Assembly (NCBI GenBank): GCA_032334235.1
Contig: JAVSGI010000005.1
Span: 930,001 to 994,000 of the forward strand
Reading direction: 5' to 3'
DNA length: 64,000 nucleotides
From: Paracoccaceae bacterium Fryx2
GTDB lineage: Bacteria > Pseudomonadota > Alphaproteobacteria > Rhodobacterales > Rhodobacteraceae
Numbering within the stretch: position 1 is the first letter of the stretch; each line of letters opens with the position of its first letter. The position numbers were made by a program, and so were the translations under genes. This document shows, in pieces, positions 8,233 to 16,366 of this stretch. Below the pieces are notes generated by a model. It ran no database searches, was not told the DNA's origin, and saw only the letters and a list, made by a program, of their open reading frames with translations.

Positions 8233-9745
8233 CCCGCAGCGGCGCCAGACGCGGCGATTTCTTGTCGTGGTGCCGGTCCATCCGGGCCAGAATCCCGCGC
8301 AGGAAGGTCACCGCCGCCACGACATGCGGCCCCTTGTTCAGCATGACGCATTCGGCGCGCTGGCTCATCGCGGCGTCGGTCACCTCGGCGCGGCTGGCCT
8401 GCCCGTCCTTGACCATGCCCTCCAGCACCTGCGTCGCCCAGACCACCGGCACCTGCGCCGCCTCGCAGAGCCACAGGATTTCCTCCTGAATCTCCGACAG
8501 CCGATCAAAGCCGATCTCGACCGCCAGATCGCCGCGCGCGATCATCACGCCGACCGGCAGCAAGCCGCCCGCCTCGACGATCAGGTCGGGCAGCGCGTGC
8601 AACCCCAGCGGCGTCTCGATCTTCAGCAGCACGGCGGGCAGTTTCGCCCCCGGTTCGGCCCGCGCGTGCATTTCCACGATCAGGGCGCGCACGTCCTCCA
8701 CCGTCTGCACGAAGGAAAAGGCCACGATGTCGGCGTGCTTGACCACGAAATCCAGTGCCGACAGGTCGTCGGGCGTCAGCGCCTCCACCCGCAGGTCGGC
8801 GCCGGGCAGGTTCACGCCCTTGCCGGGCTTGATCCGCCCACCCTTGGCCGGGGCGCGCGTGACCTCCAGCACCGCATGGCCCGCCTTGACCTTGACCACC
8901 CGCGCCCAGACCTTGCCGTCATCGACCGACACCTCGGCCCCCGGCACCAGCGCCGCCAGCAGCGCGCCGTGGCTGAGCGTGGCACAGACCATCGCCACCG
9001 GCCCGTCCTTCAGCCGCGCGGCAATGGCGAAATGATCGCCCGGCGCAAAGCGATGCTTGCCGCTGTCGCTGACCTCGGTCACCCGGAACTTCGGCCCGCC
9101 CAGATCCATCGACACCGGCACGCGCCGCCCCGTCTCGGCCTCGGCGCGGCGGATGTTGGCGATCATCGCGCCCCAGGCTTCCGGGTCGTCATGGGCGCAG
9201 TTGATGCGGAAACAGTCGGCCCCCTCGCGCACCAGCGCCCCGATCAGCCCGGCATCTTCCGCCGCCTCGGATGGCAGGGTGACCATGATGCGGGTCAGCG
9301 GCCCGCCCGTGCCCGCACCGAACATCGCGTCGCGACGCTGCGCCAGCAGGTCCGACCCTTCGGTGAAGGCGCGCGGGTCGGGATAGGGCACCCCGGCCTC
9401 GCCGCCCAGCACCGCCAGCGTGGCGATCACCGCGTCGAGCGAAGCGCGCACATGCCCGTCAAGCCGCCCCAGCGTCGACAGCCCCAGCCCGGCCAGCGGC
9501 CCCTGCAATGCCGTCAGGTCGGCCTGCCGCAGCGCCAGCCAGTCGGCCATGTTCTCGACCGAGGGCAGGAAGTCCATCGCCCGGATCGCGGGCCCCCAGG
9601 CCGCCATGCGTTCGCCTGCCTGGCGGATCAGGTCGGCGCGCAGGGCGGTCAGGTCGGCGTAAAGCGCGCGGGCCAGCGCCTGCTGCGGCCCGGGCTCTGC
9701 CTGGGGATCGGCCGGGTCGGTGGGCAGGGGGCTTTGGTCGTTCAT
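8213..9745 (-). CDS. Pyruvate-kinase-like protein without the C-terminal allosteric domain
   Basis: Protein of 510 residues with the pyruvate kinase catalytic barrel: FRINCAHDD (for the usual RLNFSHG), VSMDLGGPKFRV, AFSFVQTVEDV, LLKIETPLGLHALPDL with the catalytic Lys, MIARGDLAVEIG and WATQVLEGM followed by SRAEVTDAA. About 150 N-terminal residues form a helical extension not found in canonical Pyk, and the sequence ends soon after the barrel, so the C-terminal effector domain is absent. The start at 9745 gives MNDQSPLPTD. Whether it makes pyruvate in vivo, or acts on another enolpyruvate substrate, cannot be judged from sequence. Confidence 0.8.
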   Translation of the reverse strand: MNDQSPLPTDPADPQAEPGPQQALARALYADLTALRADLIRQAGERMAAWGPAIRAMDFLPSVENMADWLALRQADLTALQGPLAGLGLSTLGRLDGHVRASLDAVIATLAVLGGEAGVPYPDPRAFTEGSDLLAQRRDAMFGAGTGGPLTRIMVTLPSEAAEDAGLIGALVREGADCFRINCAHDDPEAWGAMIANIRRAEAETGRRVPVSMDLGGPKFRVTEVSDSGKHRFAPGDHFAIAARLKDGPVAMVCATLSHGALLAALVPGAEVSVDDGKVWARVVKVKAGHAVLEVTRAPAKGGRIKPGKGVNLPGADLRVEALTPDDLSALDFVVKHADIVAFSFVQTVEDVRALIVEMHARAEPGAKLPAVLLKIETPLGLHALPDLIVEAGGLLPVGVMIARGDLAVEIGFDRLSEIQEEILWLCEAAQVPVVWATQVLEGMVKDGQASRAEVTDAAMSQRAECVMLNKGPHVVAAVTFLRGILARMDRHHDKKSPRLAPLRVWRREG

Positions 9746-9872
9746 GATAGGATGGCTTTCGGTCAGGAGGATGTCAGTCGGGGGCCGTCAATCTGGGGCG
9801 GTCAGTCTGGCGACCTAGCAGGACTGTGCGACAGTTCCGTGTCGGTCGGCGGGGATGCGGCCCACCGCCGCC

Positions 9873-10029
9873 CCGCCCCGGCGCTGCGCGCGGAGGGCCT
9901 GCCGCCCCGCCCCGGCGCTGCGCTGCGCTGCGCGCGTTCGGCCTGCGGCCCGCCCCGGCGCTGCGCTGCGCTGCGCGCGTTCGGCCTGCGGCCCGCCCCG
10001 GCGCTGCGCTGCGCTACGCGCGTTCGGCC
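9873..10029. repeat. 43-bp GC-rich tandem repeat
   Basis: Three copies of a 43-bp unit start at 9908, 9951 and 9994 (each beginning CGCCCCGGCGCTGCGCTGCG), the last one incomplete; a degenerate copy precedes them from about 9873. The interval 9746-10060 between the pyruvate-kinase-like gene and purU contains no gene I can support; it holds short GTCAGTC/GTCAATC repeats, this array and the purU hairpin. Confidence 0.85.
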
Positions 10030-10060
10030 CCGAAACGCTCCCCCGGAGCGTTTCGGGGCC
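10026..10060 (-). terminator. Hairpin directly after the purU stop codon
   Basis: A perfect 15-bp stem (10026-10040 with 10046-10060) around a 5-base loop abuts the purU stop codon at 10061-10063. The stem contains GAGCGTTTCGGGG. There is no T-run on the minus strand, so intrinsic termination is likely but not certain; RNA 3'-end protection is an alternative. Confidence 0.6.
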
Positions 10061-10945
10061 TCACCCCATCCTCTCCGACGCGTAGGAACCGGGGCTGGCG
10101 GGAAACACCACCGTCTTGTTGCCGTTCTGGAACACCCGGTGATGGATGTAGGCGTGGATCGCCCGGCTCAGCACCGCCGATTCGACATCACGCCCCAGCG
10201 ACACGTAATCCTCGGCGCTTTGCGCATGGGTCACCCGCACCGTGTCCTGCTCGATGATCGGGCCCTCGTCCAGGTCGGCGGTGACGAAATGCGCCGTGGC
10301 GCCGATCAGCTTCACGCCGCGCTCGTAGGCCTGCTTGTAGGGGTTGGCGCCCTTGAAGCTGGGCAGGAAGGAATGGTGGATGTTGATGATCCGCCCCGAC
10401 ATCTTCGAACAGAACGCATCCGACAGCACCTGCATGTAGCGCGCCAGCACCACCAGTTCCGCCCCGGTTTCCTCGACCAGCGCCAGCAGGCGGCCTTCGG
10501 CATCGGCCTTGTTGTCGCGCGTCACCTTGATGTGGAAGAACGGCAGGTCGTGGTTCACCACCACCTTCTGATAGGTCAGGTGGTTCGACACCACGCCGAC
10601 GACCTCGATCGGCAGCGCGCCGATCCGCCAGCGATACAAGAGGTCGTTCAGGCAGTGGCCGAAGTTCGACACCATCAGCAGCACCTTCACCCGGCGCGCC
10701 GCATCGCGGATCGCCCATTCCATCTCGAACGGCGCGGCCACGGCGGCAAAGGCGGCAACCAGCGCCGCGCCGTCGGCACCCACTTCCGACAGAAAGGTGA
10801 TGCGGGTGAAGAACATGCCGGTCTGGGCATCGTCATACTGCGCGGAGTCGGTGATGTTGCAGCCCTGTTCGGCCAGAAAGGCCGAGATTGCCGCCACGAT
10901 CCCGCGCCGGGACCGGCATTTCACCGTAAGGACGTAAGACTTCAT
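10061..10945 (-). CDS. purU: Formyltetrahydrofolate deformylase
   Basis: PurU hydrolyses 10-formyl-THF to formate and THF, balancing one-carbon pools. The 294-residue protein has an N-terminal ACT domain (YVLTVKCRSRRGIVAAISAF) to about residue 85 and a C-terminal formyltransferase fold with VSNHLTYQ, the catalytic IINIHHSFLPSFKGANPY region and GATAHFVTADLDEGPII. The start chosen is the ATG at 10945 (MKSYVLTVK), which begins at the ACT domain; the open frame extends 22 codons upstream without family likeness. It is divergent from aspartokinase. Confidence 0.96.
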   Translation of the reverse strand: MKSYVLTVKCRSRRGIVAAISAFLAEQGCNITDSAQYDDAQTGMFFTRITFLSEVGADGAALVAAFAAVAAPFEMEWAIRDAARRVKVLLMVSNFGHCLNDLLYRWRIGALPIEVVGVVSNHLTYQKVVVNHDLPFFHIKVTRDNKADAEGRLLALVEETGAELVVLARYMQVLSDAFCSKMSGRIINIHHSFLPSFKGANPYKQAYERGVKLIGATAHFVTADLDEGPIIEQDTVRVTHAQSAEDYVSLGRDVESAVLSRAIHAYIHHRVFQNGNKTVVFPASPGSYASERMG

Positions 10946-11142
10946 CTGGGTTTCCCGTGTCTGCCGCAGGGCCGCGCCGCCCCGCCATTTTCCGCGCCAT
11001 GATGGCCGCATCGCGCGCCCGACCGCCAGCCCCGAAACGACCCAGCCGGGCGAAAGCCGACGCGGCCCCCCGGTGCCTTGCGCCTGCGGGGCCTTCTGCT
11101 ATTAAGCAGGCGCTTTTTCAGGCGGGAACAGGACGTGAAGCC

Positions 11143-12402
11143 ATGCCGCGACTGGTGATGAAATTCGGTGGCACCTCGGTGGCCGATCTGGCGCGGATCC
11201 AGAATGCCGCAGCCAAGGTCAGGCGCGAGGTCGAGCGCGGCTACGAGGTGATCGTGATCGTCAGCGCGATGTCGGGCAAGACCAACGAGCTGGTGGGCTG
11301 GGTCGAGGGCACCTCGCCGCTGTTCGACGCCCGCGAATATGACGCCGTGGTATCCTCGGGCGAGAACGTCACCGCGGGCCTGATGGCACTGACCCTGCAG
11401 GAAATGGGCGTGCCCGCCCGGTCGTGGCAGGGATGGCAGGTGCCGATCAACACCACCTCGGCCCATTCCAGCGCCCGTTTCGTCAGCATCCCGCGCGACA
11501 ACATCGACACCAAGTTCGACGAGGGCTTCAAGGTCGCGGTGATCGCGGGCTTCCAGGGCGTCTCGCCGGAAGGGCGCATCACCACGCTGGGGCGCGGTGG
11601 GTCCGACACCACGGCGGTCGCCTTCGCCGCCGCCTTCGGTGCCGAACGCTGCGACATCTACACCGATGTCGACGGCATCTACACCACCGACCCGCGCATC
11701 ACCGCCAAGGCGCGCAAGCTGGAAAAGATCGCCTTCGAGGAAATGCTCGAACTGGCCTCGCTGGGGGCCAAGGTGCTGCAAACCCGCTCGGTCGAGCTGG
11801 CGATGCGCTACAAGGTGCGGCTGCGCGTGCTGTCCTCGTTCGAGGATACCGACGAAAACTCTGGAACCCTGGTCTGCGACGAGGATGAAATCATGGAATC
11901 GAAAGTCGTCTCTGGCGTGGCCTATTCGCGCGACGAAGCCAAAATGACGCTCGTGCGGGTCGAGGACCGCCCCGGCATCGCCGCCGCGATCTTCGGGCCG
12001 CTGGCGGACTCGGGCGTGAACGTCGACATGATCGTGCAGAACATCTCGGAAATCGACGACCGCAGCGGCAAGCGGTCCGTCACCGACATGACGTTTTCCT
12101 GCCCGACGAATCAGGTCGCCCGCGCCCGCAAGGCGATGGAAGACGCCATGACCGCAGGCGCCATCGCCTATGACGATCTGGTGGTCGATACCGAGGTGGC
12201 CAAGGTTTCGGTCGTGGGAATCGGGATGCGGTCACACGCCGGGGTTGCGGCGACCATGTTTCACTCGCTGGCTGCCGAAAACATCAACATCAAGGTCATT
12301 GCAACCTCCGAGATCAAGATTTCGGTTCTCATCGACCGGAAATATATGGAACTTGCGGTGCAGGCGCTCCATGATGCCTTCGAACTCGAAAAGGCGCACT
12401 GA
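11143..12402 (+). CDS. lysC: Aspartate kinase
   Basis: Aspartokinase phosphorylates aspartate as the entry step to lysine, threonine and methionine. The 419-residue protein starts PRLVMKFGGTSVADL, has the kinase signature GRGGSDTTAVA near residue 150 and YTDVDGIYTTDPR, and ends with two ACT regulatory domains (ISEIDDRSGKRSVTDM and AENINIKVIATSEIKISVL), as in the lysine/threonine-feedback class. The ATG at 11143 follows an AGGACG ribosome site; the frame is open upstream but lacks similarity. ptsP follows after 23 bp on the same strand, so the two are probably co-transcribed. Confidence 0.97.
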   Translation: MPRLVMKFGGTSVADLARIQNAAAKVRREVERGYEVIVIVSAMSGKTNELVGWVEGTSPLFDAREYDAVVSSGENVTAGLMALTLQEMGVPARSWQGWQVPINTTSAHSSARFVSIPRDNIDTKFDEGFKVAVIAGFQGVSPEGRITTLGRGGSDTTAVAFAAAFGAERCDIYTDVDGIYTTDPRITAKARKLEKIAFEEMLELASLGAKVLQTRSVELAMRYKVRLRVLSSFEDTDENSGTLVCDEDEIMESKVVSGVAYSRDEAKMTLVRVEDRPGIAAAIFGPLADSGVNVDMIVQNISEIDDRSGKRSVTDMTFSCPTNQVARARKAMEDAMTAGAIAYDDLVVDTEVAKVSVVGIGMRSHAGVAATMFHSLAAENINIKVIATSEIKISVLIDRKYMELAVQALHDAFELEKAH

Positions 12403-12425
12403 GGCGTCGGGCCAGGCGAGGTGCC

Positions 12426-14669
12426 ATGCCGGAACGCACGGATAGCGATAGTCGCAGGCTGCTGAAACGGCTGCGGGACAGTCTGGCGGTGCCCGGGAAG
12501 GGCCAGGATCGGCTCGACCGGATCACCCATCTGATCGCCGATTCGATGCTGACCGAGGTCTGCTCGATCTACCTGTTCCGCGACTCCCAGACGCTCGAAC
12601 TTTGCGCCACCGAGGGGCTGAACCCCGGTTCGGTCCACAAGACCCGGCTGAAACTCGGCGAGGGGCTGGTGGGCCGCGTCGCCCGCAGCGCCACCCCGAT
12701 CAACACCGGAAACGCCCCCGCCGAACGCGGCTTCCGCTTCATGCCCGAAACCGGTGAGGAAATCTATTCCGCCTTCCTCGGCGTGCCGATCCAGCGGGTC
12801 GGGGAAAAGCTGGGCGTGCTGGTGGTGCAGTCCAAGGCCGCGCGGCAGTATTCCGATGACGAGGTCTATGCGCTGGAAGTCGTGGCCATGGTGCTGGCCG
12901 AGATGACCGAGCTTGGCGCCTTTCTCAGCGACGACGAGGCGATGCGCGCGCTGCACCAGCAGCCGGTGATGTTTCGTGGCGGCACCGGGCAGGAAGGCTC
13001 GGCCGAAGGCCATGTCTGGCTGCACGAGCCGCGCGTGGTGGTCACCAACCCGGTGGCCGACGACCCCGTGACCGAGGTCGCCCGCATCCGCGCGGCGGTT
13101 GGCGAATTGCGGGTGTCGGTCGATGACCTCTTGTCAGCGGCCAGCCTCGACAAGGACCAGCGGCAGGTGCTGGAAGCCTACCGGATGTTCGCCCATTCGC
13201 GCGGCTGGCTGAAGCGGATGGAGGAGGACATCCAGCTTGGCCTGTCGGCCGAAGCGGCGGTGGAGAAAGAGCAATCGGCCGCCCGTGCCCGGCTGGAACA
13301 GGTGCCCGACGCCTATCTGCGCGACCGGCTGCACGACCTTGACGACCTGTCGAACCGGCTGTTGCGCATCCTGACCGGGCAAGGCGCCGATACCGGCGCC
13401 GCGATGCCCGACGACCCGGTGCTGGTGGCGCGCAACATCGGCCCGGCGGAACTGCTGGAATACGGCCGCAAGCTGCGCGGCGTGGTGCTGGAGGAAGGCT
13501 CGGTCGGCAGCCACGCCGCCATCGTGGCCCGCGCGCTGGCGATCCCGCTGGTGATCCATGCGCAAAGGGTGACGACCGAGGCGCTGAACGGCGACCATAT
13601 CCTGGTGGACGGCGATCAGGGCATCGCCCACCTGCGCCCCGAGGAAACCGTGGCCAAGGCCTTCCGCGACAAGATCGCGATGCAGGCCAAGGCGCAGGAA
13701 CGCTATGCCTCGCTGCGCAACCTGCCCGCGCAGTCGCTCTGCGGCACCGTCACCAGCCTGCACATGAATGCGGGCCTGATGGCCGACCTGCCCAGCCTCG
13801 ACAGCTCCGGGGCCGAGGGCGTCGGCCTGTTCCGCACCGAACTGCAGTTCCTGGTGCGCAGCCAGATGCCCAAGCGCGACGAGCTTGCCAAGCTTTACGC
13901 AAGGGTGATCGACGCCGCAGGCCCGATGCGCGTGGTGTTCCGCACGCTCGACATCGGGTCCGACAAGGTGCTGCCCTACATGAAGCCGAATGACGAGCCC
14001 AATCCCGCGATGGGCTGGCGCGCCATCCGGGTCGGGCTCGACAAGCCGGGGGTGCTGCGGATGCAGCTGCAGGCGCTGCTGCGCGCCGCCGACGGCCGCC
14101 CGCTGACCATCATGTTCCCCTTCATTACCGAGGCGGCCGAATTCGCCATGGCCCGCTCGCATCTGCTGCGCGAGATCCACCGCGAGAAAAGCCTGGGCCA
14201 CGCCGTTTCCGACCGGATCGAGATCGGCGCGATGCTGGAAACCCCGAGTCTGGCCTTCGCGCCGCAGCATTTCTTCGAAAGCGTCGATTTCGTCTCGATC
14301 GGCGGCAACGACCTAAAACAGTTCTTCTTCGCCGCCGACCGCGAGAACGAACGGGTGCGCCGCCGCTATGACACGCTGAACCTCAGCTTCCTGACCTTCG
14401 TCAGCAAGATCATCGCGCGCTGCGCCAATGCGGGCACGCCCCTGTCGTTCTGCGGCGAGGATGCGGGCCGCCCGGTCGAGGCGATGTGCCTTGCAGCCCT
14501 CGGCATCCGCACCCTTTCGATGCGCCCGGCCTCGATCGGCCCGGTCAAGCACCTGCTGCGCCGGGTCAACCTGCGCGAGGTGCGCGCGGTGATCGACCGC
14601 GCCCATGCCGAAGGGGCGGATTCGGCGCGCCCGGCGGTGATGGACTGGCTGACCGGGCAACTGGACTGA
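12426..14669 (+). CDS. ptsP: Nitrogen-PTS phosphoenolpyruvate phosphotransferase (EI-Ntr)
   Basis: First enzyme of the regulatory nitrogen phosphotransferase chain, passing phosphate from PEP to NPr. The 747-residue protein has an N-terminal GAF domain (about 20-165, with LVGRVARSATPINTGNAP), a swivelling phosphohistidine domain with GSVGSHAAIVARAL (the His is the phosphorylated residue), and a PEP-binding barrel with GAEGVGLFRTELQF, RTLDIGSDKVLPY, SIGGNDLKQFFFAADRE and CGEDAGRP. It lies 23 bp behind aspartokinase, a pairing seen across Rhodobacterales. Its 3' flank holds a 26-bp tandem repeat now split by insertion sequences. Confidence 0.95.
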   Translation: MPERTDSDSRRLLKRLRDSLAVPGKGQDRLDRITHLIADSMLTEVCSIYLFRDSQTLELCATEGLNPGSVHKTRLKLGEGLVGRVARSATPINTGNAPAERGFRFMPETGEEIYSAFLGVPIQRVGEKLGVLVVQSKAARQYSDDEVYALEVVAMVLAEMTELGAFLSDDEAMRALHQQPVMFRGGTGQEGSAEGHVWLHEPRVVVTNPVADDPVTEVARIRAAVGELRVSVDDLLSAASLDKDQRQVLEAYRMFAHSRGWLKRMEEDIQLGLSAEAAVEKEQSAARARLEQVPDAYLRDRLHDLDDLSNRLLRILTGQGADTGAAMPDDPVLVARNIGPAELLEYGRKLRGVVLEEGSVGSHAAIVARALAIPLVIHAQRVTTEALNGDHILVDGDQGIAHLRPEETVAKAFRDKIAMQAKAQERYASLRNLPAQSLCGTVTSLHMNAGLMADLPSLDSSGAEGVGLFRTELQFLVRSQMPKRDELAKLYARVIDAAGPMRVVFRTLDIGSDKVLPYMKPNDEPNPAMGWRAIRVGLDKPGVLRMQLQALLRAADGRPLTIMFPFITEAAEFAMARSHLLREIHREKSLGHAVSDRIEIGAMLETPSLAFAPQHFFESVDFVSIGGNDLKQFFFAADRENERVRRRYDTLNLSFLTFVSKIIARCANAGTPLSFCGEDAGRPVEAMCLAALGIRTLSMRPASIGPVKHLLRRVNLREVRAVIDRAHAEGADSARPAVMDWLTGQLD

Positions 14670-14696
14670 CCCCGGATCGCCCGCCACGGCCCCCCC

Positions 14697-14888
14697 GCCG
14701 AACGGCCTGCGCCGACATCCCGGCCGAACGGCCTGCACCGCCCTCCCGCCGCAACGCCCAACACCGCCGTTCCGATCGAACGGCCGGCAACACTTTCCCG
14801 GCCGAACCGACTGCAACACTTTCCCGACCGAACAGACTGCACCGCCTTCCCGCCGGAACGCCCAGCAACGCCACCCCGCCGAACGCCC
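14697..14888. repeat. 26-bp tandem repeat array, left part
   Basis: Seven full 26-bp units lie at 14697, 14723, 14749, 14775, 14801, 14827 and 14853, followed by the first 10 bases of an eighth (14879-14888). Units resemble GCCGAACGGCCTGCACC followed by GCCCTCCCG; they are imperfect but keep the exact period. The period is not a multiple of three and no reading frame is maintained, so this is non-coding. The eighth unit is interrupted by the IS3 element and resumes at 18820. Confidence 0.9.
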
Positions 14889-14914
14889 TGAACCGCCCCG
14901 GGTTTACCGGAGGG
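14889..14914 (+). repeat. IS3 terminal inverted repeat (orfB side)
   Basis: 26-bp terminal repeat identical, in inverse orientation, to 18791-18816. It lies 15 bp beyond the orfB stop codon. Confidence 0.93.
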
Positions 14915-14929
14915 TGGTTTGTTCAATGA

Positions 14930-15835
14930 CTACGCGACCATATCGAGTGAGTTCAGGTTTGCATAGAACGCCTCCTCTGCTTCTGCGGGTGGGATGTATC
15001 CGATTGGGCCAAGCAGGCGGCGGTTGTTATACCAATCGATCCATTTCAGCGTTTCCCATTCGACCTCGCGCATTGATTTCCAGGGGCCGATCTGGTTGAT
15101 GACCTCTGTCTTGAACAGGCCGATGACGCATTCAGCCAAGGCGTTGTCATAGGCATCGCCAACTGTTCCAACGGAAAGGTCGATCTCGGCCTTGGCCAGG
15201 CGTTCGGTGTATTTGATCGACAGGTATTGTGATCCGCGGTCCGAATGGTGGACCAAGCTCTTGTTATCCGGCGTCTTTCTTTGCCAGATCGCTTGCTCCA
15301 GCGCGTCGAGCACAAACTGGGTCTTCATCGATGTCGAGACGCGCCAACCGACAATACGACGTGCAAAGACGTCGATGACGAAGGCCACGTAGACGGTGCC
15401 GGACCATGTGGGCACATAGGTGAAATCTGAAACCCACAGCTTGTTCGGCCGATCCGCCATGAACAGCCGGTTCACCTTGTCGTCCGGGCAAGGCAGAGAC
15501 GTGTCAGGATTGGTCGTGATGACCTTCTTGCCACGGACCACGCCCCTGATGCCCAGATGGCGCATCAATCGTTCCACGGTGCAGCGGGCGGCGTCTTCAC
15601 CCTGCCGTCGCAAAACATGCCAGATCTTCCGCGCGCCATAGAGCTTGCGGTTGGCATCCCAGGCCGCGTCGATCTTGAGGCTCAGGGCGGCATCCGATTT
15701 GGCCCGGGCCGAGGCCCGGTCAGGATCACGCATGATCGCCCGCCGGTCATAAAAGGTGGAAGGGGCAAACTGCAGTGCCCTGCAGATCGGCTCGACCCCG
15801 AATGCCTCTCGGCTTTCCTCAATGAAAGCAGTCAT
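14930..15835 (-). CDS. IS3-family transposase orfB (DDE integrase domain)
   Basis: 301-residue catalytic part of the IS3 transposase. It has the HTH_21-like region (REAFGVEPICRAL), then the rve integrase core: SDFTYVPTW for the first Asp, VHHSDRGSQYLS for the second and the Glu in NALAECVIGLFKTE, followed by EWETLKWIDWYNNRR. The start ATG overlaps the orfA stop as ATGA. In IS3 elements orfB is normally joined to orfA by programmed -1 frameshifting; I see no obvious A-run at the junction, so coupling or a fused product is left open. The gene looks intact. GC content appears lower than in neighbouring host genes. Confidence 0.95.
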   Translation of the reverse strand: MTAFIEESREAFGVEPICRALQFAPSTFYDRRAIMRDPDRASARAKSDAALSLKIDAAWDANRKLYGARKIWHVLRRQGEDAARCTVERLMRHLGIRGVVRGKKVITTNPDTSLPCPDDKVNRLFMADRPNKLWVSDFTYVPTWSGTVYVAFVIDVFARRIVGWRVSTSMKTQFVLDALEQAIWQRKTPDNKSLVHHSDRGSQYLSIKYTERLAKAEIDLSVGTVGDAYDNALAECVIGLFKTEVINQIGPWKSMREVEWETLKWIDWYNNRRLLGPIGYIPPAEAEEAFYANLNSLDMVA

Positions 15836-16173
15836 TTGCGAAACGGGCGGTCGAGCTCCGCCTGGGCAAAATACGCTGAAGCTTTGCGCAGAATCTCGTT
15901 CGCTTGCCGCAGTTCCCGGTTCTCGCGCTCAAGCTCTTTGATCCGCGCGATCTCAGCGCTGGTAGGTCCCGGCCGTTCGCCACCATCGCGCTGGACCTGT
16001 CGCATCCAGACGCGAAGGCTGTCCGTCGAACAGCCCAATTTACCTGCAATCGCCGTCAGCGCCGCAGCCTCGCTCTGATAATCATCGCGGTGTTCCATCG
16101 CCAGCCGCACCGCACGCTCGCGGAACTCAGGTGAATACGGCTTCGAGGTCTTCTTCTTTGAGGTCTGTTCCAT
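15832..16173 (-). CDS. IS3-family transposase orfA (DNA-binding HTH protein)
   Basis: 113-residue N-terminal transposase protein. Family features are YSPEFRERAVRLAMEH, a helix-turn-helix (TAIAGKLGCSTDSLRVWMRQ) and a C-terminal leucine zipper (IKELERENRELRQANEILRKASAYFAQAELDRP). The ATG at 16173 is chosen because MEQTSKKK starts the similarity; the longer frame upstream runs into IS21 sequence and cannot be original. The IS21 insertion lies only 12 bp upstream of this start (duplication CTCCG at 16185-16189), so the native promoter in the IS3 end has been separated from orfA. Confidence 0.93.
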   Translation of the reverse strand: MEQTSKKKTSKPYSPEFRERAVRLAMEHRDDYQSEAAALTAIAGKLGCSTDSLRVWMRQVQRDGGERPGPTSAEIARIKELERENRELRQANEILRKASAYFAQAELDRPFRK

Positions 16174-16189
16174 AACGGGCAATTCTCCG

Positions 16190-16238
16190 TGTTCAGCGAC
16201 AACCATCTTGGCCGGTGCCGACAACCACCTTGGCCGGT
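16190..16238 (+). repeat. IS21 left terminal repeats
   Basis: Two copies of a (G)ACAACCAYCTTGGCCGG motif spaced 22 bp apart, the presumed IstA binding sites. They pair with the inverted copies at 18728-18776. Confidence 0.85.
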
Positions 16239-16366
16239 GGGGCTGAACGGAAGACGGGCATGCCCGTCTGGAGGGCAGCCCCACCGGCTTGATTGATTTC
16301 GGGGAAGGTGCTGGTCGCTGCGGGTTGGTAAGCCGGGTTCCTCTGCCGTCAAACGGAGGATCCGGG

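Noticed and set aside
8267-11002. Open frame of 911 codons on the plus strand
   Set aside because: It runs antisense through the pyruvate-kinase-like gene and purU and has the His/Arg/Gln/Pro-rich composition of a GC-rich shadow frame.
14697-14888. 26-bp array considered as a CRISPR
   Set aside because: Units are directly adjacent with no unique spacers, and no cas gene is present.
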